From Candidatus Gastranaerophilales bacterium (GTDB lineage: Bacteria; Cyanobacteriota; Vampirovibrionia; Gastranaerophilales; CAJFVJ01): 8,650 nt of DNA. Position 1 is the first letter of the stretch. Each line of letters begins with the position of its first letter. A program made the position numbers and the translations under genes. The notes under the pieces were generated by a model. It saw nothing but the letters and a program-made list of their open reading frames with translations, had not been told where the DNA came from and did not search any database. The stretch lies in contig JAQUTS010000071.1 of assembly GCA_028694275.1 (NCBI GenBank), forward strand, positions 1 to 8,650. Reading direction: 5' to 3'. Positions 1 through 6,371 of the stretch are shown here, piece by piece.

Positions 1-2358
1 GCCTTGGGGCGTGTTCCAATGGCGGGAGTTCCTATCAAAGCGGCTGAGATTTATATTGCCAAATTAATCGAAAAAGGCAGAAAAGTCGCCATTTGTGAGC
101 AGGTTCAAGACCCCAAAGAAGCCAAAGGCCTCGTTGAAAGACGAGTCGTCAAAAAAATCACGGCAGGAACAATTACAGATACCAACCTTTTGGATTCAAG
201 CAAAAACAACTATCTGTGCGCTTTGTGGGAAGACAAGCCATCTAAAATATACGGTCTTGCTTATATAGATGTTTCCACCGCGGAATTCAAAATTACAAAA
301 GCCACCCTCGAACAGCTAAAATCAGAACTTGCAAGGATTTCGCCTTCAGAAGTGTTGATTCCTGTCAAAAAAATGAAACTTATGCCGTTTCAAGTGGTGC
401 CTGAAGAAAAATTCGACGCGCCAAAAGAAATTTGGCAAAATTATAACTGCACCAAATGCGATATGGCTGTTTTTAATGAGGCTTTTGCGGCCCGCAAAAT
501 CAAAGAAAGCTTTGGCGTGCAATCATTAGAGTCATTTGGCTATGATGATTATAAACAAGGCATTGTAGCCGCAGGGGCGGTGATAGATTATATTGAGAAG
601 ACTCAGCTTGATAATATGCCCAAATTTGATGTCATATCACCGTATAGCTTGGAGTCTTATGTTGCAATGGATAGTGCCACTCGCAAAAACCTCGAGCTCA
701 AAGAAACTCTTCGTGACAAAAATAAAAAAGGTTCTTTGCTTTGGGCGATTGACCGTACGGTAACAAATATGGGTACAAGGCTTTTGACTCAATGGATTCA
801 GCAGCCTTTGCAAAATGTTGATGAAATAAAATCCCGCCAAGAAGCCGTATCTGAGCTTTTGTGGAATTCGCCTCTTTGCATGCGCCTAAAAACCCTTTTG
901 GACAAGGTCTATGATATTGAGCGTCTTGCTACCAAAATCAGTAATGATTCTGCGAATGCGAGAGACTTTATTGCTCTGAAGGATTCTTTGGAAGTTTTGC
1001 CTGAGTTTGAATCGCTTTTATCAGAGTCCAAATCTAAATATTTGCGTGCCCTTTGTGATGACAATTCTGATCTTGTTGAACTTGCAGAAGTTATAGATCG
1101 TACAATTTTGCCTAATCCTTCTTTGGTATTAAAAGAAGGCAATTTGATAAAAGAGAGCGTCAATTCAGAGCTTGATTATTACCGCGGATTGTTATCAGGC
1201 GGGCACAATTGGCTCGATGATTTTGAGGCTCAAGAAAGAGAAAGAACAGGAATCAAATCTCTTAAGGTTTCATATAGTAAGGCTTTTGGGTATTTTATCG
1301 AGGTTACTCACGCTAATACAAATCTTGTACCTGATAATTACACCCGTAAGCAGACTCTAACCAATGCCGAGCGTTATATCACGCCTGAGCTCAAAAATCA
1401 CGAAACAGAGGTCTTGTCCGCTCAGAGCAAAACAACAGAGATTGAGTATAAAATCTTTACCGATCTTCGCAGTTATTCAAAAGAGTTTGTGACGCAAATA
1501 AGAAAAACAGCCGAAGCTCTTTCTGTTTTGGATGTTTTATTGTCTTTTGCAACAGTGGCTTCAGAACAAAAATACATTTGCCCTGTTGTTGACGAGTCTG
1601 ATGTTTTGCTTGTTAAAAACGGCCGCCACCCTGTTATTGAGCAGCTTTTGTCAATGGGTAAATATGTTGCCAATGATCTTGCTCTTTCAAATGCGGATGA
1701 CAAGACGCAATTTGTTATTTTGACAGGACCAAATATGGCCGGGAAATCAACATATATGCGCCAAAATGCTCTTATTGTGATTTTGGCACAGATTGGAAGT
1801 TTTGTTCCCGCTCAAGCTGCACATATCGGAGTTGTGGACAAGATATTTACCCGCGTTGGATCTGTTGATGATTTATCAACGGGACAATCTACATTTATGG
1901 TGGAGATGAATGAGACTGCTTTGATTCTTAATTCGGCTACGCAAAGAAGCTTCATCCTTCTTGATGAAATAGGCCGCGGCACAAGCACTTATGATGGTGT
2001 TGCAATCGCATGGAGCGTGTCTGAGTACATCGCTAAGGTGATTCAAGCGCGTACGATTTTTGCTACGCATTATCATGAGCTCAATGTGATGTGTAATCAG
2101 TTCCACCAAATCAAAAATTTCCGCATGACGATTAATGAAAACGATGAGGGTATCGACTTTTTGTACAAAGTTGTCCCCGGCGGCACGAGCAAAAGTTACG
2201 GTATTCAGGTGGCCAAGATGGCAGGATTGCCTGAGAGTGTGATTTCAAGATCCAAGAGTCTTATGAGTAAAATGCAAAAAGACTACAGTAAAAACCTTGA
2301 TAAAAAGCAGAAAAACCAGTCTGTATCAGATCCTCAGCTTAGTCTTTTTGTAGAGTAG
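1..2358 (+). CDS. mutS: DNA mismatch repair protein MutS (5' end outside window)
   Basis: MutS recognises base mismatches and small loops in newly replicated DNA, then uses ATP to recruit MutL. The reading frame is open from base 1 to a TAG at 2356. The visible 785 residues begin just before the PMAGVP motif, so by comparison with E. coli MutS about 60 residues are missing, including the Phe-x-Glu mismatch-reading motif. The full protein would be about 845 residues, normal for MutS1. In order, the fragment shows the end of the mismatch-binding domain (AICEQ near residue 32), the connector, the lever/clamp core and the ATPase domain. The ATPase has Walker A GPNMAGKST (nt 1726-1752), Walker B FILLDEIGRG (from nt 1951) and ATHYHEL (nt 2062-2082). 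The protein ends in QLSLF (nt 2335-2349) plus two residues, resembling the beta-clamp binding motif of MutS proteins. The TTG at nt 4 is not the start: it is an internal leucine codon. Confidence 0.98.
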   Translation, partial: ALGRVPMAGVPIKAAEIYIAKLIEKGRKVAICEQVQDPKEAKGLVERRVVKKITAGTITDTNLLDSSKNNYLCALWEDKPSKIYGLAYIDVSTAEFKITKATLEQLKSELARISPSEVLIPVKKMKLMPFQVVPEEKFDAPKEIWQNYNCTKCDMAVFNEAFAARKIKESFGVQSLESFGYDDYKQGIVAAGAVIDYIEKTQLDNMPKFDVISPYSLESYVAMDSATRKNLELKETLRDKNKKGSLLWAIDRTVTNMGTRLLTQWIQQPLQNVDEIKSRQEAVSELLWNSPLCMRLKTLLDKVYDIERLATKISNDSANARDFIALKDSLEVLPEFESLLSESKSKYLRALCDDNSDLVELAEVIDRTILPNPSLVLKEGNLIKESVNSELDYYRGLLSGGHNWLDDFEAQERERTGIKSLKVSYSKAFGYFIEVTHANTNLVPDNYTRKQTLTNAERYITPELKNHETEVLSAQSKTTEIEYKIFTDLRSYSKEFVTQIRKTAEALSVLDVLLSFATVASEQKYICPVVDESDVLLVKNGRHPVIEQLLSMGKYVANDLALSNADDKTQFVILTGPNMAGKSTYMRQNALIVILAQIGSFVPAQAAHIGVVDKIFTRVGSVDDLSTGQSTFMVEMNETALILNSATQRSFILLDEIGRGTSTYDGVAIAWSVSEYIAKVIQARTIFATHYHELNVMCNQFHQIKNFRMTINENDEGIDFLYKVVPGGTSKSYGIQVAKMAGLPESVISRSKSLMSKMQKDYSKNLDKKQKNQSVSDPQLSLFVE

Positions 2359-2376
2359 ACATTTTTGTTCTATAAT
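2348..2376 (+). promoter_or_regulatory. Probable sigma-70 type promoter for apt
   Basis: A perfect TATAAT at 2371-2376 is preceded, after exactly 17 bp, by TTGTAG (2348-2353), which matches the first three bases of the -35 consensus. The -35 box lies within the last codons of mutS. Initiation about 7 bases past the -10 box would give a leader of roughly 25 nt that contains the apt ribosome binding site. Apt and yitT could therefore be expressed independently of mutS. This is read from consensus matching only. Confidence 0.55.
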
Positions 2377-2408
2377 ATAGGTATAGAATTATTTTAGGGA
2401 GCTAGATT

Positions 2409-2930
2409 ATGCCTGAGTTGGTGAAAAAGATTATTCGCGATATTCCTGATTTTCCAAAAGAAGGGATTGTTTTTAAAGATATTACAACTGTGCTGAAAGA
2501 CTCTGAGGGGCTTAAGCATACAATTGATTTTTTGACGGAACAATTTAAAGACAAAAAAATCGATTACGTTGCAGGAGTTGAGTCAAGAGGTTTTATTTTT
2601 GGAACTCCGTTGGCTTACAACCTTGGTGCGGGTTTTGTTGTTATCAGAAAGCCGGGCAAATTGCCTGCTGATGTTGAGAGCATTACATACGATCTTGAGT
2701 ATGGTTCTGATACGCTTGAGATTCACAAAGACGCTATCGAAAAAGGCAAAAGAGTTTTGATAGTTGATGATTTGTTGGCGACAGGCGGCACAGCTGCCGC
2801 AGCTTGTGAACTTGTCAAAAAAGTCGGCGGTGAAGTTGCAGGAATGGGTTTTATCATTGAGCTTGAGGCTCTTGGTGGAAGATCTAAATTTCCATCAGAT
2901 GTAGAGGTAATATCTATGGTGACTTGTTAG
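2409..2930 (+). CDS. apt: Adenine phosphoribosyltransferase
   Basis: Converts adenine and PRPP to AMP and pyrophosphate in cytosolic purine salvage. The 173-residue length is typical. The N-terminus has the Apt signature RDIPDFPKEGIVFKDIT (residues 10-26), followed by GVESRGFIFG (56-65), the flexible loop with RKPGKLP (80-86), and the type I phosphoribosyltransferase PRPP-binding motif VLIVDDLLATGGT (116-128) with its paired aspartates. The ATG is supported by AGGGAG at 2396-2401, 7 nt upstream. The gene follows mutS by 50 bp, which hold a likely promoter, and its TAG stop overlaps the GTG start of the next gene. Nothing is missing. The family call is firm; a xanthine or hypoxanthine preference is unlikely given the Apt-type N-terminus. 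Confidence 0.97.
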   Translation: MPELVKKIIRDIPDFPKEGIVFKDITTVLKDSEGLKHTIDFLTEQFKDKKIDYVAGVESRGFIFGTPLAYNLGAGFVVIRKPGKLPADVESITYDLEYGSDTLEIHKDAIEKGKRVLIVDDLLATGGTAAAACELVKKVGGEVAGMGFIIELEALGGRSKFPSDVEVISMVTC

Positions 2931-3775
2931 TGGTTAAAAAAATCATTTTAAAATTTTTCATACTTACACTCGGGGCTTTTTTGGTTGCATTGGGGCTTGA
3001 ATGGTTTTTGGTGTGCAATAACATTATTGACGGCGGGATAATCGGTATTTCTATTATCGTGAGTTATCTCAAATCATGGCCTTTGGGTATTTTGATTGTG
3101 TGTTTTAACCTTCCGTTTTTCTTGTTCGGGTGGCAAAATCTGGGACGAAAATTCCTTTTTTGTTCGCTTTATTCATTGTTTTGTCTTGGCGGATTTATCA
3201 GTTTGCTCGGACATGCGTATAAGATTACGGGGAATCCCCTTCTTGCATGCGTTTTTGGCGGATTGCTTGTAGGGGTTGGCGTTGGGCTTATCCTTCGTAA
3301 TAATGGATCGCTGGATGGAACAGAAGTCGTTGCGCTTTCGATTTCGAAAAAAATCGGATTTTCTGTCGGCGAAATTATTATGTTTTTCAATATTTTCATT
3401 TTGGGATCTGCAGGTTTTGTTTTCGGATGGGACAATGCAATGTATTCCATCCTTGCATACTTTGTCATAGCAAGAACAATTGATGTTGTGATAGAAGGCT
3501 TTGATGATTCAAAAGCTATGCTGATTGTAACGGATAAACCTGATGAAATTGCCAACAGTATTATGCATGAACTTGGTCGCGGGGTGACGTTTTTGCATGG
3601 GCAAGGTGCGTATTCTGGGCAGGACCGCAAAATAATATACTGCATAGTCAATCGTCTTGAGCTTTCAAAGGTCAGAGATGTTGTTTATGATTATGATGAC
3701 AGTGCTTTTGTTTCTATACAAAATATCCACGAAGTCCAAGGCGGAGTTCACGGCAAAAAATATTTGAGTTTGTAA
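2930..3775 (+). CDS. YitT-family integral membrane protein (DUF161 plus DUF2179)
   Basis: Function unknown; the family consists of multi-pass membrane proteins with a soluble C-terminal domain. The N-terminal ~190 residues form about five hydrophobic segments and carry the family motifs NLPFFLFGWQNLG (about residues 60-72) and a Gly-rich stretch leading to LRNNGSLDGTEV (about 122-133). The C-terminal ~90 residues are soluble and match DUF2179, including GRGVTFLHGQGAYSG. The total of 281 residues is usual. I chose GTG at 2930, which shares its G with the apt TAG stop, because GGTGA at 2918-2922 sits 7 nt upstream. A TTG at 2924 would extend the protein by two residues but leaves no space for a ribosome binding site. 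The overlap implies translational coupling with apt. The substrate, if it is a transporter, cannot be read from sequence. Confidence 0.9.
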   Translation: MVKKIILKFFILTLGAFLVALGLEWFLVCNNIIDGGIIGISIIVSYLKSWPLGILIVCFNLPFFLFGWQNLGRKFLFCSLYSLFCLGGFISLLGHAYKITGNPLLACVFGGLLVGVGVGLILRNNGSLDGTEVVALSISKKIGFSVGEIIMFFNIFILGSAGFVFGWDNAMYSILAYFVIARTIDVVIEGFDDSKAMLIVTDKPDEIANSIMHELGRGVTFLHGQGAYSGQDRKIIYCIVNRLELSKVRDVVYDYDDSAFVSIQNIHEVQGGVHGKKYLSL

Positions 3776-3783
3776 ATTTGTGT

Positions 3784-3840
3784 AAAATTCCTGTAATTGG
3801 TTTGTTTTTTGATTTTTGAAAAAAACAGATGGGGAATTTT
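3784..3840 (+). terminator. Possible AT-rich terminator or structured element after yitT
   Basis: A perfect 8-bp inverted repeat, AAAATTCC (3784-3791) and GGAATTTT (3833-3840), begins 8 nt after the yitT stop. It encloses a second inverted repeat, GTTTTTT (3804-3810) with AAAAAAC (3820-3826). The A-run on the 5' arm and T-run on the 3' arm resemble a bidirectional intrinsic terminator, but the stem is weak and no separate U-tract follows. This is the best terminator candidate for apt-yitT. Confidence 0.3.
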
Positions 3841-3905
3841 CATAAGTGATGATTTGTGTTTTTATAATTGTAAAAAAATGCAATCGGTTTGAAATATTTG
3901 TGCAA

Positions 3906-3958
3906 AATGACAAGTTTTTTCCTTAAAAAAGCCAAAAAGGCATAAAAAAATTGTCATT
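3906..3958. repeat. 53-bp imperfect inverted repeat with A/T tracts upstream of ald
   Basis: The outer arms AATGACAA (3906-3913) and TTGTCATT (3951-3958) are perfect reverse complements. Inside them T6 (3915-3920) pairs with A6 (3945-3950) after one bulged G, and CCTT (3921-3924) pairs with AAGG (3937-3940) across a 4-nt one-sided loop. That makes about 18 pairs around a 12-nt loop. No U-tract follows on the + strand, so it is not a standard terminator. Its right arm touches the candidate ald -35 box, so an operator, a bend or an RNA element are all possible. Confidence 0.6.
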
Positions 3959-3985
3959 GAACATAAAATTGAATTTTGTTACACT
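3957..3985 (+). promoter_or_regulatory. Candidate promoter for the ald-chrA unit
   Basis: TTGAAC (3957-3962) and TACACT (3980-3985) each match four of six consensus bases and are separated by 17 bp. Initiation near 3992 would give a leader of about 130 nt. The -35 box overlaps the right arm of the 53-bp inverted repeat, and A/T tracts lie just upstream, as in some UP elements. A TTGACT at 4061-4066 is a better -35 match but has no good -10 at the right distance. Confidence 0.35.
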
Positions 3986-4121
3986 TTAGGAGTATTATTT
4001 AAAAGTAATGCTTCTAGCCAAAATTATATGAGAGAATTGTTGATTGATCCCCATTGCATTTTGACTGAATCGGTTGTTATTTAGTGTTTTTATTTATGTA
4101 AAGTTATAGAGGGAGATTACT

Positions 4122-5255
4122 ATGAGAATCGGCGTAATTAAAGAAATCAAAGCAAACGAACATCGTGTGGCACTTGTTCCATCAGGAGTAGACGCACTTG
4201 TTAAGGCAGGACACACTGTATATATTGAAACTAATGCAGGTGTTGGCAGCGGAATTTATGATGAAGATTATAAAAAAGTCGGCGCAAAAATCCTATCAAC
4301 TCCCCAAGAAGTTGTAGATACTGCGGATATGATTGTGAAAGTTAAAGAGCCTTTGGCTTCTGAATATGATTTATTCCGTGAAAATCAGCTTTTGTTCACG
4401 TATTTGCATTTGGCAGCTGAGCCGCATTTGACAGAGGCTCTTGTCAAAAATAAAGTCTCTGCTATTGCTTATGAAACAATTCAGGATAATTTGGGTCATT
4501 TGCCTTTGCTTCAGCCTATGAGTGAAGTGGCAGGCAGAATGTCAGTTCAGATTGGGGCTCAATTCTTAGAAAAACACTACGGCGGAGCAGGTGTTTTGCT
4601 CGGCGGTGTTCCGGGTATTGCTCCCGGTAAAGTTGTTATCGTCGGCGGTGGTATTGTAGGTCTTAATGCAGCCAAGATGGCTGTAGGTATGGGCGCTGAT
4701 GTTACTATTATGGATATTTCTCTTGATAGACTCAGATATATTGATGATATTTTTGCAGGACGAGTCAAGACTCTTATTTCAAACTCATATAATGTTGCGC
4801 GTTTGGCCAAAACTGCTGATTTATTAATCGGTGCTGTTTTGATACCGGGTGCTAAGGCTCCTCATATCGTGACAGAAGATATGGTTAAAGAAATGAAAAA
4901 AGGCTCTGTAATTGTTGATGTGGCAATTGATCAAGGCGGCTCTATTGAGACAATTGATAGGGTGACAACTCATGACAATCCTGTGTTCGAAAAACACGGC
5001 GTATTGCACTATTCTGTTGCCAATATCCCCGGGGCAGTTGCAAGAAGTTCGACTTTTGCTCTCACAAATGCAACATTGCCTTATGTCTTGAAATTGGCGG
5101 CAAAAGGACTTGACGCGGTCAAAGAATGCGGTGCTTTGGCAAAAGGTGTGAATGTTCTTCACGGGAAAGTTACTTGCAAATCAGTAGCGGATTCATTGGA
5201 GCTTGAATATACTCCTTTGGAAGAAGCGTTGAATTTGGACAAGGTAAGTATTTAG
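4122..5255 (+). CDS. ald: Alanine dehydrogenase (NAD-dependent)
   Basis: Catalyses reversible oxidative deamination of L-alanine to pyruvate and ammonia with NAD in the cytosol, so it can serve alanine catabolism or ammonia assimilation. The 377 residues match the family length. The residues known from studied enzymes fall at their usual numbers: Arg15 and Lys75 (pyruvate binding), His96 and Asp270 (catalysis). The Rossmann motif is GGGIVG at 175-180, with Asp198 placed to bind the NAD ribose. The start ATG has GGGAG at 4111-4115, 6 nt upstream. Two chrA genes follow after 5 bp, so the three are very likely co-transcribed. The related pyridine nucleotide transhydrogenase alpha subunit is excluded by the conserved Ald active site and C-terminus. 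Confidence 0.97.
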   Translation: MRIGVIKEIKANEHRVALVPSGVDALVKAGHTVYIETNAGVGSGIYDEDYKKVGAKILSTPQEVVDTADMIVKVKEPLASEYDLFRENQLLFTYLHLAAEPHLTEALVKNKVSAIAYETIQDNLGHLPLLQPMSEVAGRMSVQIGAQFLEKHYGGAGVLLGGVPGIAPGKVVIVGGGIVGLNAAKMAVGMGADVTIMDISLDRLRYIDDIFAGRVKTLISNSYNVARLAKTADLLIGAVLIPGAKAPHIVTEDMVKEMKKGSVIVDVAIDQGGSIETIDRVTTHDNPVFEKHGVLHYSVANIPGAVARSSTFALTNATLPYVLKLAAKGLDAVKECGALAKGVNVLHGKVTCKSVADSLELEYTPLEEALNLDKVSI

Positions 5256-5260
5256 TTGTT

Positions 5261-5809
5261 ATGAAAAACAGGCTTCGCGATACAGTTGAGCTTTTCGGTG
5301 TATTTTTTATCATCGGGTTGCTCAACTTTGGCGGGGGCTATTCGGTTTTACCTTTTTTTAAGCAAGAAGCTGTCGAAAAAAGGAAATGGATCAAAAATGA
5401 AGAGCTCCTTGATTATTTTGTAATAAGCCAATGTTTGCCCGGGGTTATAGCCGTCAATGCTGCTACTTTGGTCGGGTATCGGGTTCAGCGTTCTTTGGGA
5501 GCTGTTTTTTCGACTTTGGGCATAATTTTGCCTGCTTTTATTTCAATTTTGCTTGTTGCGATTTTATTTATGAACTTTATGCATCTGAAAATTGTCCATG
5601 ATATTTTGCTTGGTATTAATGTTGCTGTTTTGTTGATGATTTTTGAGGCTGTTTTGAACTTTGCCAAAAAAGGCATCGTTGATAAAGCTTCTTTTACTAT
5701 TTTTGCTTTGGCTTTTATTGCTTGTTTTTTTGTTTCGCCTGCGATAATTATTTTTAGTGCGGGGTTGTTTGGCTTTGCTGTCAAAAAAATTAGGGGTGAA
5801 GTCCAATGA
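5261..5809 (+). CDS. Short-chain ChrA-family membrane transporter, first subunit
   Basis: A 182-residue member of the CHR (chromate ion transporter) family, in which short single-domain proteins are usually encoded as adjacent pairs that work together in the membrane. Residues 11-32 contain the family entry motif FFxxGxxNFGGGYSVLPF, residues 56-66 contain SQCLPGVIAVN, and about five hydrophobic segments follow. The canonical PGP in the second motif is PGV here, whereas the partner protein keeps PGP. The gene starts 5 bp after the ald stop and has no good ribosome binding site at normal distance (AAGG is 16 nt away), so it probably depends on ribosomes finishing ald. It overlaps the next gene by ATGA. 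The family is clear; chromate as the physiological substrate is not shown by the sequence. Confidence 0.88.
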   Translation: MKNRLRDTVELFGVFFIIGLLNFGGGYSVLPFFKQEAVEKRKWIKNEELLDYFVISQCLPGVIAVNAATLVGYRVQRSLGAVFSTLGIILPAFISILLVAILFMNFMHLKIVHDILLGINVAVLLMIFEAVLNFAKKGIVDKASFTIFALAFIACFFVSPAIIIFSAGLFGFAVKKIRGEVQ

Positions 5810-6366
5810 TATATTTACATTTATTTTTTGAGTTTTTTAAAATAGGGATATTTTCTTTTGGCGGCGGGTACGCGACTATTCCCTTTTTATATTCTTTATC
5901 AGAGAGATATGGATGGTTTTCATCTGCTGATATAGTCAATATGCTTGCTATTTCTCAATCAACGCCAGGGCCTATCGGCATTAATATGGCGACGTTTGCA
6001 GGGTTTAAAACAGCAGGTTTTTTGGGTAGTACGGTTGCAACATTTGGGATAATTCTGCCATCAGTGTTTGTAATTTGTGTTTTTGCAAGGTTTTTGAACA
6101 AATTTCAAGATAAGCCATCTGTCAAAATCACTCTTTGGGGGCTTCGTCCCGCTGCTTGTGCGATGATTGCATATGCGATGATAAAAGTTTTTGAAGTGAG
6201 TATTTTTTCTTTGGACAAATTTCATCTGAGTGGGCGTTTGTTGGATTTGTTCAATTTTCACGCTATTTTGCTGTTGATTATTTTGGTAATTTTGAATAAA
6301 AAATACCGCCTGAATTATGCTTTTCAGCTAATAATAGCAGGCGGATTAGGTGTTTTGTTAATGTAG
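5806..6366 (+). CDS. Short-chain ChrA-family membrane transporter, second subunit
   Basis: A 186-residue CHR-family protein, homologous to but clearly different from its upstream neighbour. It carries FSFGGGYATIPF (residues 16-27), the canonical QSTPGPIGIN (51-60) and GLRPAACAMIAYA (112-124), with hydrophobic segments throughout. The start ATG overlaps the previous stop as ATGA and has AGGGGTGA (5792-5799) 6 nt upstream, so the two proteins should be made in matched amounts, fitting a heteromeric transporter of the short-chain pair type. The stop is only 5 bp from the stop of the convergent typA. The last 60 codons also contain, on the other strand, the probable typA terminator. Confidence 0.9.
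   Translation: MIYLHLFFEFFKIGIFSFGGGYATIPFLYSLSERYGWFSSADIVNMLAISQSTPGPIGINMATFAGFKTAGFLGSTVATFGIILPSVFVICVFARFLNKFQDKPSVKITLWGLRPAACAMIAYAMIKVFEVSIFSLDKFHLSGRLLDLFNFHAILLLIILVILNKKYRLNYAFQLIIAGGLGVLLM
6294..6344 (-). terminator. Intrinsic terminator of typA, inside the 3' end of the second chrA
   Basis: Read on the - strand, CCGCCTG (6344-6338) pairs perfectly with CAGGCGG (6312-6306). Inside, ATTA and TAAT pair with one bulge and lead to GCT-GAAA-AGC, a three-pair stem capped by a GNRA tetraloop. TATTTTTTATT (6305-6295) follows the main stem immediately. The stem begins 27 nt after the typA stop. Read on the + strand the same structure lacks an adjacent strong T-run, so it points to typA rather than to the ald-chrA transcript. 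Confidence 0.7.
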
Positions 6367-6371
6367 ATAAG

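Larger units (their letters stand above)
3776..4121. other. 346-bp non-coding region between yitT and ald
   Basis: Very AT-rich, with no convincing gene on either strand. It holds nested inverted repeats next to yitT, a 53-bp imperfect inverted repeat with spaced A/T tracts (3906-3958), a candidate promoter (3957-3985) and then about 130 nt of putative ald leader. An 8-bp direct repeat AATCGGTT occurs at 3882-3889 and 4069-4076. I recognise no riboswitch or small RNA family here. Confidence 0.7.

Noticed and set aside
4..6. TTG at base 4 as the start of mutS
   Set aside because: The frame is open to base 1 and the sequence corresponds to about residue 62 of full-length MutS, so the gene is cut by the window edge.
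3169..3651. 160-codon open frame on the - strand inside yitT
   Set aside because: It is wholly antisense to a well-supported membrane protein gene, has a Ser/Pro/Thr/Ile-rich translation typical of the shadow of hydrophobic codons, and resembles no family.
3665..3913. 82-codon open frame on the - strand across the yitT end and spacer
   Set aside because: Half is antisense to yitT and the rest is AT-rich spacer, with low-complexity Asn/Ile/Phe composition and no family resemblance.
3931..3941. GCC-AAAAA-GGC followed on the - strand by T6, as a leftward terminator
   Set aside because: The stem is only 3 bp and no leftward gene ends here. The bases fit better within the larger 53-bp inverted repeat.
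3988..4031. AGGAG (3988-3992) followed by a 7-codon frame from ATG 4008, as an ald leader peptide
   Set aside because: The spacing of 15 nt is too long, the peptide shows no run of regulatory codons, and no attenuator hairpins follow.
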